DNA of 52,074 nt from Clostridia bacterium (GCA_017525875.1 JAFXSG010000042.1:1-52074); one strand, 5' to 3'. Shown: positions 1-9,173, counted from the stretch's first letter. The notes: generated from the sequence alone by a model not told the origin. Translations and numbers: made by a program.

Positions 1-218
1 CCGCGCAGTACACCGAGAACGGCCTTGTAGTCACGCTCCTCGGCGACGTCGACCTTGACGGCGAAGTCACCGCGACGGACGCGCTGCTTGCGATGCGTCA
101 CGCGATGAGCATCACCGTGATAAGCGGTCAGGGCTTCGTGAACGGCGATATGGACGGAGACGGCCAGCTCACCTCCAGCGACGCGATCCTGATCATGCGC
201 GCAGTCATGGGTCTGTAA
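1..218 (+). CDS. C-terminal end of a dockerin-bearing secreted protein (5' truncated by window)
   Basis: The reading frame enters from outside the window (first full codon at 3) and stops with TAA at 216-218. The visible residues hold a type I dockerin: two EF-hand-like calcium loops, GDVDLDGEVTATDALLAMRH and GDMDGDGQLTSSDAILIMRA, each followed by a short helix. Such modules dock a secreted enzyme onto cohesin scaffolds or the cell surface. The catalytic part lies upstream and cannot be seen. The same dockerin style ends four other proteins in this window, so this is one member of a dispersed dockerin set. Confidence 0.85.
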   Translation, partial: AQYTENGLVVTLLGDVDLDGEVTATDALLAMRHAMSITVISGQGFVNGDMDGDGQLTSSDAILIMRAVMGL

Positions 219-298
219 AGTCTTAAATACGGAAAGAGCTCTCAAACGAGGGATCTTTCTTTTTGCGTGAAGCAGTATAATATATTTGAAGCCGACTG

Positions 299-326
299 CT
301 GACGGTACGGCTCTTTATGTTATAAT
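299..326 (+). promoter_or_regulatory. Probable promoter of the first metallopeptidase gene
   Basis: A perfect -10 box TATAAT lies at 321-326 with a weak -35 CTGACG at 299-304 (16-bp spacer). It is 37 bp upstream of the ATG at 363. The -35 is poor, so confidence rests on the -10 box. Confidence 0.5.
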
Positions 327-362
327 CTATCTATTGATTTGCTTTCGCGAAAGGAGACAAAC

Positions 363-2798
363 ATGAAACGATTCCTCTCTCTGGCAGTTGCAGTCGTGCT
401 TCTGTTCTCCGTGTTCGGTTCGTCCGTTTCCGCAAAGACGGAGACCGGCACCAAGCCCGTCACTTCAGGCGACGTCGTGATCGATGACGACGGCAGCGAC
501 GGCTACTCCGGCGACTACGTCGTGATCTACAACCCCTCGACAAGCGGCTACGGCACCGCGTCCACCGGCAATATGTCCGGCCTGATCGAGACCGAAGTCG
601 GCGAAGACGCCGTTCATCCCATGCCTGCCGAAATGGCCGACCGTCCGTACAGGATCGACGTGGATGGCGCAATGGCGGAGCAGGCAGCCGGGCTCGAAAA
701 GCCCGTTGGCGGCACTTCCGTCCGCACCAGCTTCAACGTTGGCGACACGCACACCTTCTCTCTCAACTCGTCCTACTGCCCGCTCCCGAGCTCGAGCGTC
801 CAGTTCAAGGTCCTCGCAAAGGGCGAGCACTGCTATATCTGGACTCCGACCTCCACCGCGAGCAACGTCTATCCCCTCGATCAGATCGATCCGACTTTTG
901 GCGACATCTGCGCGGCGGAGTTCGACAGCAAGTTCGACCTCATGCAGTCGTCTTTCGGCAACCATGAAAACGGCAGCCAGGGCGACGGCAGGCTGAATAT
1001 CCTCTATTACAACATCGATGACGGCTGGGAGCCCGGTCAGGGATACGTCGCGGGCTTCTTCTCCGCGTCCGACCTGTATTCGAACAATATGCCGATCCTC
1101 AATATCGACACCTATCCCGGCGTTTACTACGTCCGTCCGAGCGGGGAAGTCGTCATCGACGTCACGGGCACCTACAACACCATGGTGCATGAGTATCAGC
1201 ATCTGATCAACTATTCCGAGTGCGGCAGCGCCGATACCTGGATCAATGAATGCATGAGCGCCGCAGCGGAGGAGATCTGCTATCCCGGCTCCAGCGTGAT
1301 CCCGCGCATCCAGTCATGGCTGAACTACCGCTTCAACGACAACGACGATTGGCTCAACCCTCCTCAGGAGCACGAATACCAGTCCGGCTGGAGCCTGCAC
1401 AACGGCTATTCGATGTATGACTGGAGCAACTACCTCGAAATGGATGACAGGCTCGCACTGTACGCTCAGGTCTCGTTATTCGCGCAGTACATCTTCACAC
1501 AATACGGCAACACCACGTTCCGGAGCATCTTGCTGCAGCTCGCCCAGGGCCGCAGCTTCCCACAGGCGTTCCAGAACGTAACCGGGCAGGATACTTCCGA
1601 ATTCGTCGGCAATTTCCGCGTTGCGCTGACGGCAAACACCTCGCCCGATCTATACGAAGGCGTCTACGGCTTCGTGCCGCAGGAAGGCTACGATCCTTCA
1701 ATGTATCACGACGTTGAGAACCCCTTCAACCTGCTTGCTCCCGTAGTGTTCACCGGCTCAAGCTGCGCAATCTCCGCAGGCGGCGCGATCACCGTCAAGC
1801 CCGTAGACGGCGTTTACAATCCGCCCGCAGGCGCTGCGGGCACGCTTCGTTACTTCGGCGTATCGCTCAATGCCGAGCCGCCCGCACCCGTTGCGCTGAC
1901 GGACATAGCGCTCGCTCCGAAGACCGCGACCATCTACTCCGGCACGACCGTCAGCCTCTCCGCTGTCCGCGAACCCGCCGATGCGAACAACTACGAGCTT
2001 GAATGGACCAGCTCCGCGCCCGCCGTTGCGACAGTCGCCGGCAATAACAGAAAAGCAGTCGTGACCGGCGTTTCCGCAGGCGCCGCCACCATCACCGTCC
2101 GCGCCCACGACCTTCTGAACGACAGGTATTATACCGATACCGCCGTAATCACCGTGCTTGGCGCTCCGACCCTCGAGGACGCGCTGAACGTTGAAAACGG
2201 AACGCTGACCTTCGATAACACCGGCAGCAGCTACCCCTGGGCCGTCGATCTTGCCGACACTTCCGGCGGCAGGCTCGCAGCAAAGAGCACCAACGAGGGC
2301 GTTTCCTCCTCGCGCTCGAGCTTCAGCCTCACCGTCAACATGAACGCGGGCGATACGATGACCTTCGATTGGAAGGTCAGCAGCGAGTCCAACTACGACA
2401 TCCTCAAGTTCTTCGTTGGCTCGACCGAAAGGGAGCATATCTCCGGTTCCGTCGGCTGGACGACCGTCAGCTACACCGCGACGGCGACCGGCAGCGTGAC
2501 TTTCTCCTGGGAGTTCTATAAGGATTACTCCGTCAATACCGGCAGCGACTGCGGCTGGGTGGACAATATCTTCGTTCCCGGCTATGTCGAGGAGCCTGTG
2601 GATTTCCTGCCCGGCGATATAGATCAGGACGGTGAAGTCACCGTGACCGACGCGCTGCTCGCGATGCGTTATGCAATGGGTCTGATCACGCTGACCGATC
2701 TGCAGCTTGAGATCGGCAACGTTGACGGCGACGAAACTCTTACCATCAGCGACGCGCTCATGATCCTCCGCGCAGCAATGGGCCTCATAGAACTGTAA
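363..2798 (+). CDS. Secreted zinc metallopeptidase (M30/hyicolysin-like) with BIG2, beta-sandwich and dockerin domains
   Basis: 811 residues; ATG at 363 is chosen because AAGGAG (351-356) sits 6 nt upstream and the protein then starts with a classic signal peptide (residues 1-26, cleavage near VSA-KT). The peptidase domain has HEYQH at residues 276-280 and a likely third zinc ligand E296 in an NExxS context, as in gluzincins of the M30 type. A bacterial Ig-like BIG2 domain follows (about 510-598), then a beta-sandwich domain (about 601-740) that also occurs, repeated, in the protein at 32342-34456, and a dockerin (about 748-811). Predicted to cleave extracellular protein while anchored through its dockerin. 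The gene downstream is a close paralogue. Family assignment comes from the motif and context only. Confidence 0.8.
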   Translation: MKRFLSLAVAVVLLFSVFGSSVSAKTETGTKPVTSGDVVIDDDGSDGYSGDYVVIYNPSTSGYGTASTGNMSGLIETEVGEDAVHPMPAEMADRPYRIDVDGAMAEQAAGLEKPVGGTSVRTSFNVGDTHTFSLNSSYCPLPSSSVQFKVLAKGEHCYIWTPTSTASNVYPLDQIDPTFGDICAAEFDSKFDLMQSSFGNHENGSQGDGRLNILYYNIDDGWEPGQGYVAGFFSASDLYSNNMPILNIDTYPGVYYVRPSGEVVIDVTGTYNTMVHEYQHLINYSECGSADTWINECMSAAAEEICYPGSSVIPRIQSWLNYRFNDNDDWLNPPQEHEYQSGWSLHNGYSMYDWSNYLEMDDRLALYAQVSLFAQYIFTQYGNTTFRSILLQLAQGRSFPQAFQNVTGQDTSEFVGNFRVALTANTSPDLYEGVYGFVPQEGYDPSMYHDVENPFNLLAPVVFTGSSCAISAGGAITVKPVDGVYNPPAGAAGTLRYFGVSLNAEPPAPVALTDIALAPKTATIYSGTTVSLSAVREPADANNYELEWTSSAPAVATVAGNNRKAVVTGVSAGAATITVRAHDLLNDRYYTDTAVITVLGAPTLEDALNVENGTLTFDNTGSSYPWAVDLADTSGGRLAAKSTNEGVSSSRSSFSLTVNMNAGDTMTFDWKVSSESNYDILKFFVGSTEREHISGSVGWTTVSYTATATGSVTFSWEFYKDYSVNTGSDCGWVDNIFVPGYVEEPVDFLPGDIDQDGEVTVTDALLAMRYAMGLITLTDLQLEIGNVDGDETLTISDALMILRAAMGLIEL

Positions 2799-2815
2799 GA
2801 CCGGATCGCTTCAAA

Positions 2816-2857
2816 GCCACCCGTTCAGCGGTGCATACGCCGAACGGGTGGCTTTTT
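2816..2857 (+). terminator. Rho-independent terminator after the first metallopeptidase
   Basis: GCCACCCGTTC (2816-2826) pairs perfectly with GAACGGGTGGC (2842-2852), followed by TTTTT. It separates the two tandem peptidase genes, so they are probably independent transcripts. Confidence 0.9.
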
Positions 2858-2901
2858 CGTAGACTGCCTGCGATCACGGTGTTCCAATAAGCTTGCGGAT
2901 G

Positions 2902-2910
2902 TGATATAAT
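2902..2910 (+). promoter_or_regulatory. Extended -10 promoter of the second metallopeptidase
   Basis: TGATATAAT (2902-2910) is an extended -10 element with a TATAAT core. A -35 candidate TTCCAA at 2882-2887 is poor. It lies between the terminator of the previous gene and the ATG at 2986. Confidence 0.55.
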
Positions 2911-2985
2911 ATAGAATAACAAAAGGCGGCTGCCATCGCTCCGAAACCATGGGGGAGGCGCACGCCTGAAACGGAGGGAACCCGA

Positions 2986-4989
2986 ATGAAAAAACTGATC
3001 TGCATCATAGTCGTGCTTGCCATGACCTTGGCGGCAATGCCCGCTTCGCTTGCCGCGCCGGCAGCGGAGCCGAAGCTCATCGCGGATGACGCCGTGATCG
3101 ATACCGACGGCAGCGACGGCTACAGCGGCGACTACGTCGTCATCTACAACCCCGCAACGAGTGCGTCGGACAGCAAGTCCACGGGAAACATGTCCGGCCT
3201 TATCGAAACGGAGATCGAACCGCATCCGAGGACCGCGGAGGAAGCTTGCCCGGAACTTTACCGCATCGACGTCGACGCCGCTCTTATGCAGCAGGCAGCC
3301 GAAGCGGGCATCCCCGATAAACCGATCGCCGGCGAGGCCGTCAAGGATTCATTCGAAGTCGGCGACACCCGCAGTTTCATGATCCTCAACTATTCCCCGG
3401 ACGGTATGTTCATGCAGTTCAAGGTGCTCGCAAAGGGCGAGCACTGCTACATCTGGACGCCGACTTCGACCAATTCAAACGTGTATCCGCTCGATTCGAT
3501 CGATCCCGCGTACGCGCAGATGGCGGCGGATGAGTTCGACAGCAAGTTCCCGCTCATGCAGTCCTCCTTCGGCGAGCATTCCAACGGCACGTCGGGCGAT
3601 GGCAGGCTGAACATGCTCTATTACAACATCGACGACGGCTGGCAGCCTGGCCAGGGCTATATCGGCGGCTACTTCTACGCGCTCGATCTCTACCTGAACG
3701 GCATGCCCATCCTCAATATCGATACCTACCCCGGCGTGCATTACGTTGACGGGCAGGGCGTCGTTCATGACGACATCACCCGCTCCTTCGGCACGATGGT
3801 GCATGAATATCAGCATCTCATCCACTTCTCCGAGGTCGGAGCGACTGCCGAGACCTGGGAGAACGAGATGATGAGCGCCGCCGCGGAGGAGATCTGCTAT
3901 CCCGGTTCAAGCATATCGAGCCGCATCCAGAGCTGGACCAACTATTTCTATTCCGAGCATCAGGATTGGAACGATCCTCCTGCGGAGTTCGAATACATGG
4001 CGAATATGCAGCTGCATAACGGCTTCTCGATGTACGACTGGAACAACGATCTCGAGATGGACGACCTGCTCATCCTGTACGCACAGGTCTCCCTGTTCGC
4101 GCAGTACATCTACACGCAGTACGGAAACACGACCTTCCGCGGCATAATGCAGCAGATGAAAAACGGCAGCAGCTTCGTCCAGGGTTTTGAGAACGTGACA
4201 GGGCAGGGCATGGCCGAGTTCACCGGCAACTTCAGAACGGCGCTGACTGCGAACACCGCTCCGGACGTGCTCGGCGGCGTCTACGGCTTCCGCTTGCAGG
4301 AAGGCTACGATCCCTCCCAGTATCACGATATAGACAATCTCTACGATCTTCTCGGCCCCGTCGTTTTCACGGGCTCGAGCTGCTCCCTCAAGGGCGGCGG
4401 CGCGATCTGCGTCAAGCCCGTCGGCGGCGTATTCAACCCGCCCACAGGCGCGAACTCGGGCCTGCGCTATTACGGCGTGACCCGCACCGTGACCGAGCCG
4501 GAGCCCGTGCCGGTAGAGAGCGTCGATATCGATCTGCATGAGATAACGCTGCACGTAGGAGAAACGGCTCAGCTTACCGCCATCATCTATCCCGCAAACG
4601 CGAGCAGCTATGAGATCTTTTGGCAAAGCACAGCGGAAGGCGTAGCCACGGTGGAGAGCAGCGGCCTGAATGCCGTCGTGACGGCGGTTGCTCCCGGTAC
4701 CGCGCAGGTCTGTTTCGACCTGCACGATGCAAGCTATGAAAACGACATGCTGTTCTCAGCGTACTGCGTTGTCAATGTGGTCGAAAACGAGGATCATCTC
4801 CCCGGCGACGTAGACATGGACGGTGAAGTCACCATCTCCGACGCGCTGCTCGCGATGCGTTTCGCAATGGGCATCATAACGCTGACCGACCTGCAGCAGC
4901 AGATAGGCGACGTGGACGGGGACGGCGAGGTAACGATCTCCGACGCGCTGCTCATAATGCGCGCGTCGATGGGCATAATCGAGCTGTGA
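2986..4989 (+). CDS. Secreted zinc metallopeptidase (M30-like), tandem paralogue, with BIG2 and dockerin
   Basis: 667 residues; ATG at 2986 preceded by GGAGGG at 2973-2978. The signal peptide covers about residues 1-23 (after SLAA). HEYQH is at 273-277 and the probable third ligand is E294 (NEMMS). Long stretches are near-identical to the upstream protein, for example the segments around FKVLAKGEHCYIWTPTS and LNIDTYPGV, so this is a duplication. It keeps a BIG2-like domain (about 505-590) and the dockerin (about 603-667) but lacks the extra beta-sandwich domain of its neighbour. Role: extracellular proteolysis at a cohesin-type anchor; the substrate cannot be deduced. Confidence 0.8.
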   Translation: MKKLICIIVVLAMTLAAMPASLAAPAAEPKLIADDAVIDTDGSDGYSGDYVVIYNPATSASDSKSTGNMSGLIETEIEPHPRTAEEACPELYRIDVDAALMQQAAEAGIPDKPIAGEAVKDSFEVGDTRSFMILNYSPDGMFMQFKVLAKGEHCYIWTPTSTNSNVYPLDSIDPAYAQMAADEFDSKFPLMQSSFGEHSNGTSGDGRLNMLYYNIDDGWQPGQGYIGGYFYALDLYLNGMPILNIDTYPGVHYVDGQGVVHDDITRSFGTMVHEYQHLIHFSEVGATAETWENEMMSAAAEEICYPGSSISSRIQSWTNYFYSEHQDWNDPPAEFEYMANMQLHNGFSMYDWNNDLEMDDLLILYAQVSLFAQYIYTQYGNTTFRGIMQQMKNGSSFVQGFENVTGQGMAEFTGNFRTALTANTAPDVLGGVYGFRLQEGYDPSQYHDIDNLYDLLGPVVFTGSSCSLKGGGAICVKPVGGVFNPPTGANSGLRYYGVTRTVTEPEPVPVESVDIDLHEITLHVGETAQLTAIIYPANASSYEIFWQSTAEGVATVESSGLNAVVTAVAPGTAQVCFDLHDASYENDMLFSAYCVVNVVENEDHLPGDVDMDGEVTISDALLAMRFAMGIITLTDLQQQIGDVDGDGEVTISDALLIMRASMGIIEL

Positions 4990-5002
4990 TTTGACCAAAC
5001 AA

Positions 5003-5034
5003 AAAAGCCATCTGCTTCGGCAGGCGGCTTTTTT
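5003..5034 (+). terminator. Terminator after the second metallopeptidase
   Basis: AAGCC..CTGC, loop TTCG, GCAG..GGCTT with two weak central pairs, followed by TTTTTT. Confidence 0.8.
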
Positions 5035-5047
5035 CGTTTGCGTGCAT

Positions 5048-5073
5048 AAAAAACGGGGGAGCGCCGCTCCCCC
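5048..5073 (-). terminator. Terminator of pckA (minus strand)
   Basis: GGGGGAGC (5055-5062) pairs with GCTCCCCC (5066-5073). On the minus strand it is followed by a run of T, and it lies just past the pckA stop. It is convergent with the terminator of the peptidase gene. Confidence 0.85.
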
Positions 5074-5086
5074 TTGCTTATGTTCG

Positions 5087-6661
5087 TTATTTGGCCTTCG
5101 GGCCGGCGGCAATGATGTTCTCGGGCATGTTGGAATACTTGGAGAAGTTCTTCACGAACATGTTTGCAAGCTCCTGCGCCGCCTTGTCGTAGGCTTCTTT
5201 GTCAGCCCACATCTCGCGGGGGTTCAGCACCTCGTCGGGAACTTCGGGGCAGGTCTTGGGCACCCAAACGTTGAAGATCGGATGGAGCTCGTACTCAACG
5301 TCGTTCAGTGCGCCGGTGAGCGCCGCGGTGACCATCGCGCGGGTGTACTTGATCTTCATGCGGCTTCCGACGCCGTAGGGGCCGCTGGACCAGCCGGTGT
5401 TGATCAGGAACGCGTTGGCGTTGTGCTCATCCATGCGCTTGCCGAGCATTTCGGCGTAAACGGAAGGATGGCGGATGAAGAACGGCGCGCCGAACAGGGT
5501 GGAGAAGGTCGCCTGAGGCTCCTTGACGCCGCGCTCGGTGCCCGCGAGCTTCGCGGTGTAGCCGGTCACGAAATGATACATCGCCATGTTCTTGTCGAGC
5601 TTTGCGATGGGCGGGAGAACGCCGAACGCATCCGCGGTCAGGAAGATGACGGTCTTCGGGTGGCCGCCCATGCCGGGGATGACGCAGTTCGGGATGTACT
5701 CCACGGGGTACGCGACGCGGGTGTTCTCGGTGATGGAGTTGTCGTTGTAGTCGAGCACACGGGTCTTCTCGTCCATGATGACGTTCTCAACAAGAGCGCC
5801 GAACTTGATCGCGTCCCAGATCTGGGGCTCGTTCTCCTTGGAGAGGTTGATGCACTTTGCGTAGCAGCCGCCCTCAAAGTTGAACACGCCGTCCTGCGAC
5901 CAGCCGTGCTCGTCGTCGCCGATGAGCATGCGCTTCGGGTCGGCGGAAAGGGTGGTCTTGCCGGTGCCGGAAAGGCCGAAGAACAGCGCGGTATCGCCGT
6001 CGTGACCCATGTTGGCGGAGCAGTGCATCGGGAACACGCCGCGGTCGGGCATGAGGAAGTTCATAACGGAGAACATGCCCTTCTTGATCTCGCCGGAATA
6101 CATGGAGCAGGCTACCGTGACCCTGCGATACTCGAAATCGAGGATGATCGCCGCTTCGGAGTTGGTGCCGTCACGCTCGGGGACGCACTTGAAGCCGGGG
6201 CAGCAAAGCACGGTGAACTCGGGCTTGAAGGCTTCGAGCTGCTCCTTGCTGGGGCGGACGAATGCCTGAGTCGCAAACAGAGCAGAGGCCGCATTTTCGC
6301 AGATCACACGGATGGGGAGGCAGTAGGTAGTGTCGGCGCCGACAAAACCGTCCACGATGAACACTTCGCGGTTCTGCATATATGCGCACATCTTGCCGAA
6401 GATAGCGTCTGCCGCTTTGCGCTCGATCGGCATATTGATCTTGCCCCAGTCGACCTGGTCGTGGATATTCGGTGTATCGACGATGAAACGGTCGTTGGGG
6501 GACCTGCCGGTGTATTTGCCCGTGTTGATAACGAGCGCACCGGTCTCGGCAAGCTTGCCTTCGCCGCGCCGGAGTGCCTGTTCGGTCAGTTCGGCGGGGG
6601 AGAGGTTGCGATAGATCGCTTTGGGATCGATGATGCCCATTGCTTCGAGATACGCTTTCAT
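5087..6661 (-). CDS. pckA: Phosphoenolpyruvate carboxykinase (ATP)
   Basis: 524 residues, full family length. It interconverts oxaloacetate + ATP and PEP + CO2 + ADP in the cytosol; in fermentative anaerobes it often runs towards oxaloacetate. Visible landmarks are the N-terminal TGKYTGRSPNDRF segment, the kinase P-loop GLSGTGKTTLSADP (about residue 235) and the acidic metal site of IGDDEHGW. The start MKAYLEAMG at 6661 is chosen over a start 7 codons earlier because AAAGGAGC lies at the right distance only from this ATG. It follows degV on the same strand by about 60 bp with no terminator between, so the two may be co-transcribed. Confidence 0.97.
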   Translation of the reverse strand: MKAYLEAMGIIDPKAIYRNLSPAELTEQALRRGEGKLAETGALVINTGKYTGRSPNDRFIVDTPNIHDQVDWGKINMPIERKAADAIFGKMCAYMQNREVFIVDGFVGADTTYCLPIRVICENAASALFATQAFVRPSKEQLEAFKPEFTVLCCPGFKCVPERDGTNSEAAIILDFEYRRVTVACSMYSGEIKKGMFSVMNFLMPDRGVFPMHCSANMGHDGDTALFFGLSGTGKTTLSADPKRMLIGDDEHGWSQDGVFNFEGGCYAKCINLSKENEPQIWDAIKFGALVENVIMDEKTRVLDYNDNSITENTRVAYPVEYIPNCVIPGMGGHPKTVIFLTADAFGVLPPIAKLDKNMAMYHFVTGYTAKLAGTERGVKEPQATFSTLFGAPFFIRHPSVYAEMLGKRMDEHNANAFLINTGWSSGPYGVGSRMKIKYTRAMVTAALTGALNDVEYELHPIFNVWVPKTCPEVPDEVLNPREMWADKEAYDKAAQELANMFVKNFSKYSNMPENIIAAGPKAK

Positions 6662-6721
6662 TCTGTATGCTCCTTTCAGCATTTAGATGATATTTGTGCG
6701 ATGGCTGTGGTACGCTTGAGA

Positions 6722-7579
6722 TTATTTCCGGATGAACAGGATGCCGAGCGTGCGCGGGCCGCAGTGGCTCGCAACGGTGCAGCCGGCAGTGGTCGTTATG
6801 ACCTCGTCGAAATAGTTATACTCCTTAACTGCTTTGACCATTTCCTGAACGATCTCATCCGGAGTGTCGGTGTAGGTCACAAAGATACGGTGGGGACGGA
6901 TATCGGTCCGCCCGTCAAGCTTATCCTTGATGTAGTTTCTGAGGCAGCGCTCCCAGGATCCGCGATATTTCTTGAACACGCGCATCACGCCGTCCGCGAC
7001 CTCGATACCGGGGTGGAGCTGCAGCAGGTTCGCGCCGAGCGCGGAAACAGCGGAGCAGCGGCCGCCCTTGACCATGAAATCGAGCTTGTCAAGCACGAAG
7101 CTCGTTTCAACGTTGGGAACGATCTCTTCGTCGAGGACCTTTTTGATCTCCGCGGCGCTCATGCCCGCATCCGCCATATCACAGGCTTCGAGGACCACAT
7201 GGCCAACGCCGCTCGAAAGGTTCTTGGAATCAACAACGTACGCACCGGGAACGTTTTCGGCAGCGAGGCATGCATTGCCGAAAGAGGAGGAGAACCCGGA
7301 ACTGATGGTGATGAAGACGAGCTCGCTTCCGTCCGCCGTAAGCTCGGTGAAAAGCTCGGTCAGCCTTTCAACGCTCAGTGCGGCTGTCTGCGGGAGCTTG
7401 TTCGTCTCCTTACAGCGTTTGAGGAGCTCACGCATCGAAATATCGACGCTGTCGAGAAACTCCTCATCCTGGATACGGACGAAAAGAGGAACGACCGTGA
7501 CCCCGCGCTGCTCGTACAGATTGGTGCCGTAGACTTCATTGAGGAGGTCTGCGGTACTGTCGCAACAGACTTTTACCAT
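6722..7579 (-). CDS. DegV family fatty-acid-binding protein
   Basis: 285 residues, full length. It starts MVKVCCDSTADL, the usual N-terminus of the DegV fold, and has the SSGFSSSFGNA serine-rich lipid-head-group segment. Proteins of this family (FakB type) bind a single fatty acid and hand it to the kinase FakA for phosphorylation. No fakA is seen here, so the role in exogenous fatty-acid use is by family only. ATG at 7579 has CAGGAG upstream on the minus strand. First gene of a likely degV-pckA transcript. Confidence 0.9.
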   Translation of the reverse strand: MVKVCCDSTADLLNEVYGTNLYEQRGVTVVPLFVRIQDEEFLDSVDISMRELLKRCKETNKLPQTAALSVERLTELFTELTADGSELVFITISSGFSSSFGNACLAAENVPGAYVVDSKNLSSGVGHVVLEACDMADAGMSAAEIKKVLDEEIVPNVETSFVLDKLDFMVKGGRCSAVSALGANLLQLHPGIEVADGVMRVFKKYRGSWERCLRNYIKDKLDGRTDIRPHRIFVTYTDTPDEIVQEMVKAVKEYNYFDEVITTTAGCTVASHCGPRTLGILFIRK

Positions 7580-7621
7580 AAGATAACTCCTGAAAAATAA
7601 ATTGGTATAAGGCCATTTTTA

Positions 7622-7650
7622 ATTGTACCATAAACAAGAAAAAGTGTAAA
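7622..7650 (-). promoter_or_regulatory. Promoter of degV(-pckA)
   Basis: On the minus strand TTTACA (7650-7645), 17-bp spacer, TACAAT (7627-7622), about 43 bp upstream of the degV ATG. Confidence 0.75.
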
Positions 7651-7713
7651 GAGTGCAGTAACGAATTTGATGCGGAAAATGCTCAAAATAAGACTGTTTG
7701 CCGTTTTTAGGCG

Positions 7714-7743
7714 CAAAAAAAAGAGGCTTATCGCAAGCCCCTT
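7714..7743 (-). terminator. Terminator of larC (minus strand)
   Basis: A 9-bp stem (one G-T pair on the minus strand) around 7722-7743 followed by eight T on the minus strand, just after the larC stop at 7757. Confidence 0.8.
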
Positions 7744-7756
7744 TGCAGCCGCCGTG

Positions 7757-9013
7757 TCATTCAACGGCTTTACCGATCAGCTCCCGCGCTTCGCGCAGGG
7801 AGACGCCTCTTTCCTTCGCGATCCGCGCGGCGTCCTCATATTCGTATTTTTCCCTGCGCACGCCGAAACCCTCCGAGATCTTGCGGCTGACGGGGCCGAA
7901 CTCCGTCTCTTCCCGCTCGATCCTCCTTTCAAGCACGTGGCGGCGGCATTCCCTCTCGCGCACGCCCAGCGTGCTCGTGTGCCTGAACAGCGCACGGATG
8001 ACGCTATCGCGCATATCCCCGGCGCAGATGACCGTGATCAGCGTGCCCGGGCGGTTCTTCTTCATCATCACAGCGGTGGTGAACACGTCGCGCGCGCCGG
8101 CTTCAAAAAGCCTTTCGAAGGCAAAGCCGATCTCCTCGGCAGTCATATCGTCCACAGTGCAGCTGAGCTCGAAGATCGTTTCGCTGCTGCCCGCCTCGCT
8201 GCCGAGCATAGCGCGCACACAGTTTGCGCGTTCAAATTCCTTCCTGCCCATGCCGTACCCGACGGCGGAGACCGCCATCACGGGCTGAGGGCCGAACTCC
8301 CGCACGAAATGCCGCACGAGCGCCGCGCCGGTGGGAGTGCAGAGCTCGCTCATGATCGTTCCTCCGTAGGACGGGATCCCCCGCAGAATGTACGCCGCTG
8401 CAGGCGCGGGAACGGGCAGCACGCCGTGGGCGCAGCGGACCGTCCCGCTTCCAACGTGCACTGGCGAAGCGACGACGCGCTCCGGAGCAAGCTTTTCCAT
8501 CAGCAGGCACACAGCCGTGATGTCCGCAACTGCGTCAGCCGTTCCGACCTCGTGAAAATGTATCTCGGACACCGGCACGCCGTGCGCGCGGCTCTCCGCC
8601 TCAGCGATCAGTGCGTAGACAGCGAGCACGTCCTCACGCACCTTGTCGGAAACGTTCAGCTTCGCAGCGAGCGCAACGATATCACCCAGGCTCGTATGAT
8701 GGTGGTGCCCGCGGTGATGATGCTCGTGTTCATGCTCATGCTCGTGCTCGCGCTCGTGCTCATGCTCGTGCTCATGTTCGTGTTCGTGCATGCACTCGTC
8801 CTCTTCCTCACCGTTGACGGAGACGCGGAAATGCGTCCCGGTGATGCCGCAGCGGACGGCCTTTTCGGCGGTCACGGTAACGCCCGGGATGCCAAGCCCG
8901 TTGAGCCCGTCGATAAAGCCGGGCTTTTCATCTTCGGGGAGCAGCTCGAAAAGGGCGGCGGTGAGCATATCGCCCGCAGCGCCCATGCCAAGATCGAGAT
9001 ACAGCGTTTTCAT
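7757..9013 (-). CDS. larC: Nickel-pincer cofactor biosynthesis protein LarC (single-ORF form)
   Basis: 418 residues. LarC is the CTP-dependent nickel insertase that completes the nickel-pincer nucleotide used by lactate racemase and related enzymes. The N-terminus MKTLYLDLGMGAAGDM, the EIHFHEVGTADAVADI block and the C-terminal SCTVDDMTAEEIGFAFE block are family hallmarks. Residues about 74-104 are a His/Glu-rich run, a likely nickel-holding loop found in this family. In the founding Lactobacillus system larC is read through a programmed frameshift; here both halves are one continuous frame. No larA, larB or larE is in the window, so it appears as a stand-alone gene with its own promoter and terminator. 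Confidence 0.93.
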   Translation of the reverse strand: MKTLYLDLGMGAAGDMLTAALFELLPEDEKPGFIDGLNGLGIPGVTVTAEKAVRCGITGTHFRVSVNGEEEDECMHEHEHEHEHEHEREHEHEHEHEHHHRGHHHHTSLGDIVALAAKLNVSDKVREDVLAVYALIAEAESRAHGVPVSEIHFHEVGTADAVADITAVCLLMEKLAPERVVASPVHVGSGTVRCAHGVLPVPAPAAAYILRGIPSYGGTIMSELCTPTGAALVRHFVREFGPQPVMAVSAVGYGMGRKEFERANCVRAMLGSEAGSSETIFELSCTVDDMTAEEIGFAFERLFEAGARDVFTTAVMMKKNRPGTLITVICAGDMRDSVIRALFRHTSTLGVRERECRRHVLERRIEREETEFGPVSRKISEGFGVRREKYEYEDAARIAKERGVSLREARELIGKAVE

Positions 9014-9056
9014 GTTCGGTTCCTTTCGTGCCGCAGGGCATGGATCTTATAATGGA

Positions 9057-9085
9057 CTTATAGCATGAAACGGCGATAAAGTCAA
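9057..9085 (-). promoter_or_regulatory. Promoter of larC
   Basis: Minus strand: TTGACT (9085-9080), 17-bp spacer, TATAAG (9062-9057), 44 bp upstream of the larC ATG. Confidence 0.75.
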
Positions 9086-9144
9086 TCGCAAAGGAGCATT
9101 ATCGGCCCCGGAGCCCTGCCGTTCGTTAAAATTCTTTCATACTG

Positions 9145-9173
9145 TTTCTTTTTCCCGGTAAATATGTTATAAT
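9145..9173 (+). promoter_or_regulatory. Possible promoter for DUF368 gene and methyltransferase
   Basis: TATAAT at 9168-9173 with a weak -35 TTTCTT at 9145-9150 (17-bp spacer), about 70 bp upstream of the TTG start at 9243. Confidence 0.5.

Noticed and set aside
4991-7600. 869-codon plus-strand frame opposite pckA and degV
   Set aside because: Pure antisense of two clear genes with terminators and promoters on the minus strand.
8700-8800. Simple-sequence repeat (CATGCTCGTG-type) as a microsatellite
   Set aside because: It encodes the His/Glu-rich loop of LarC on the minus strand, a normal feature of that protein.
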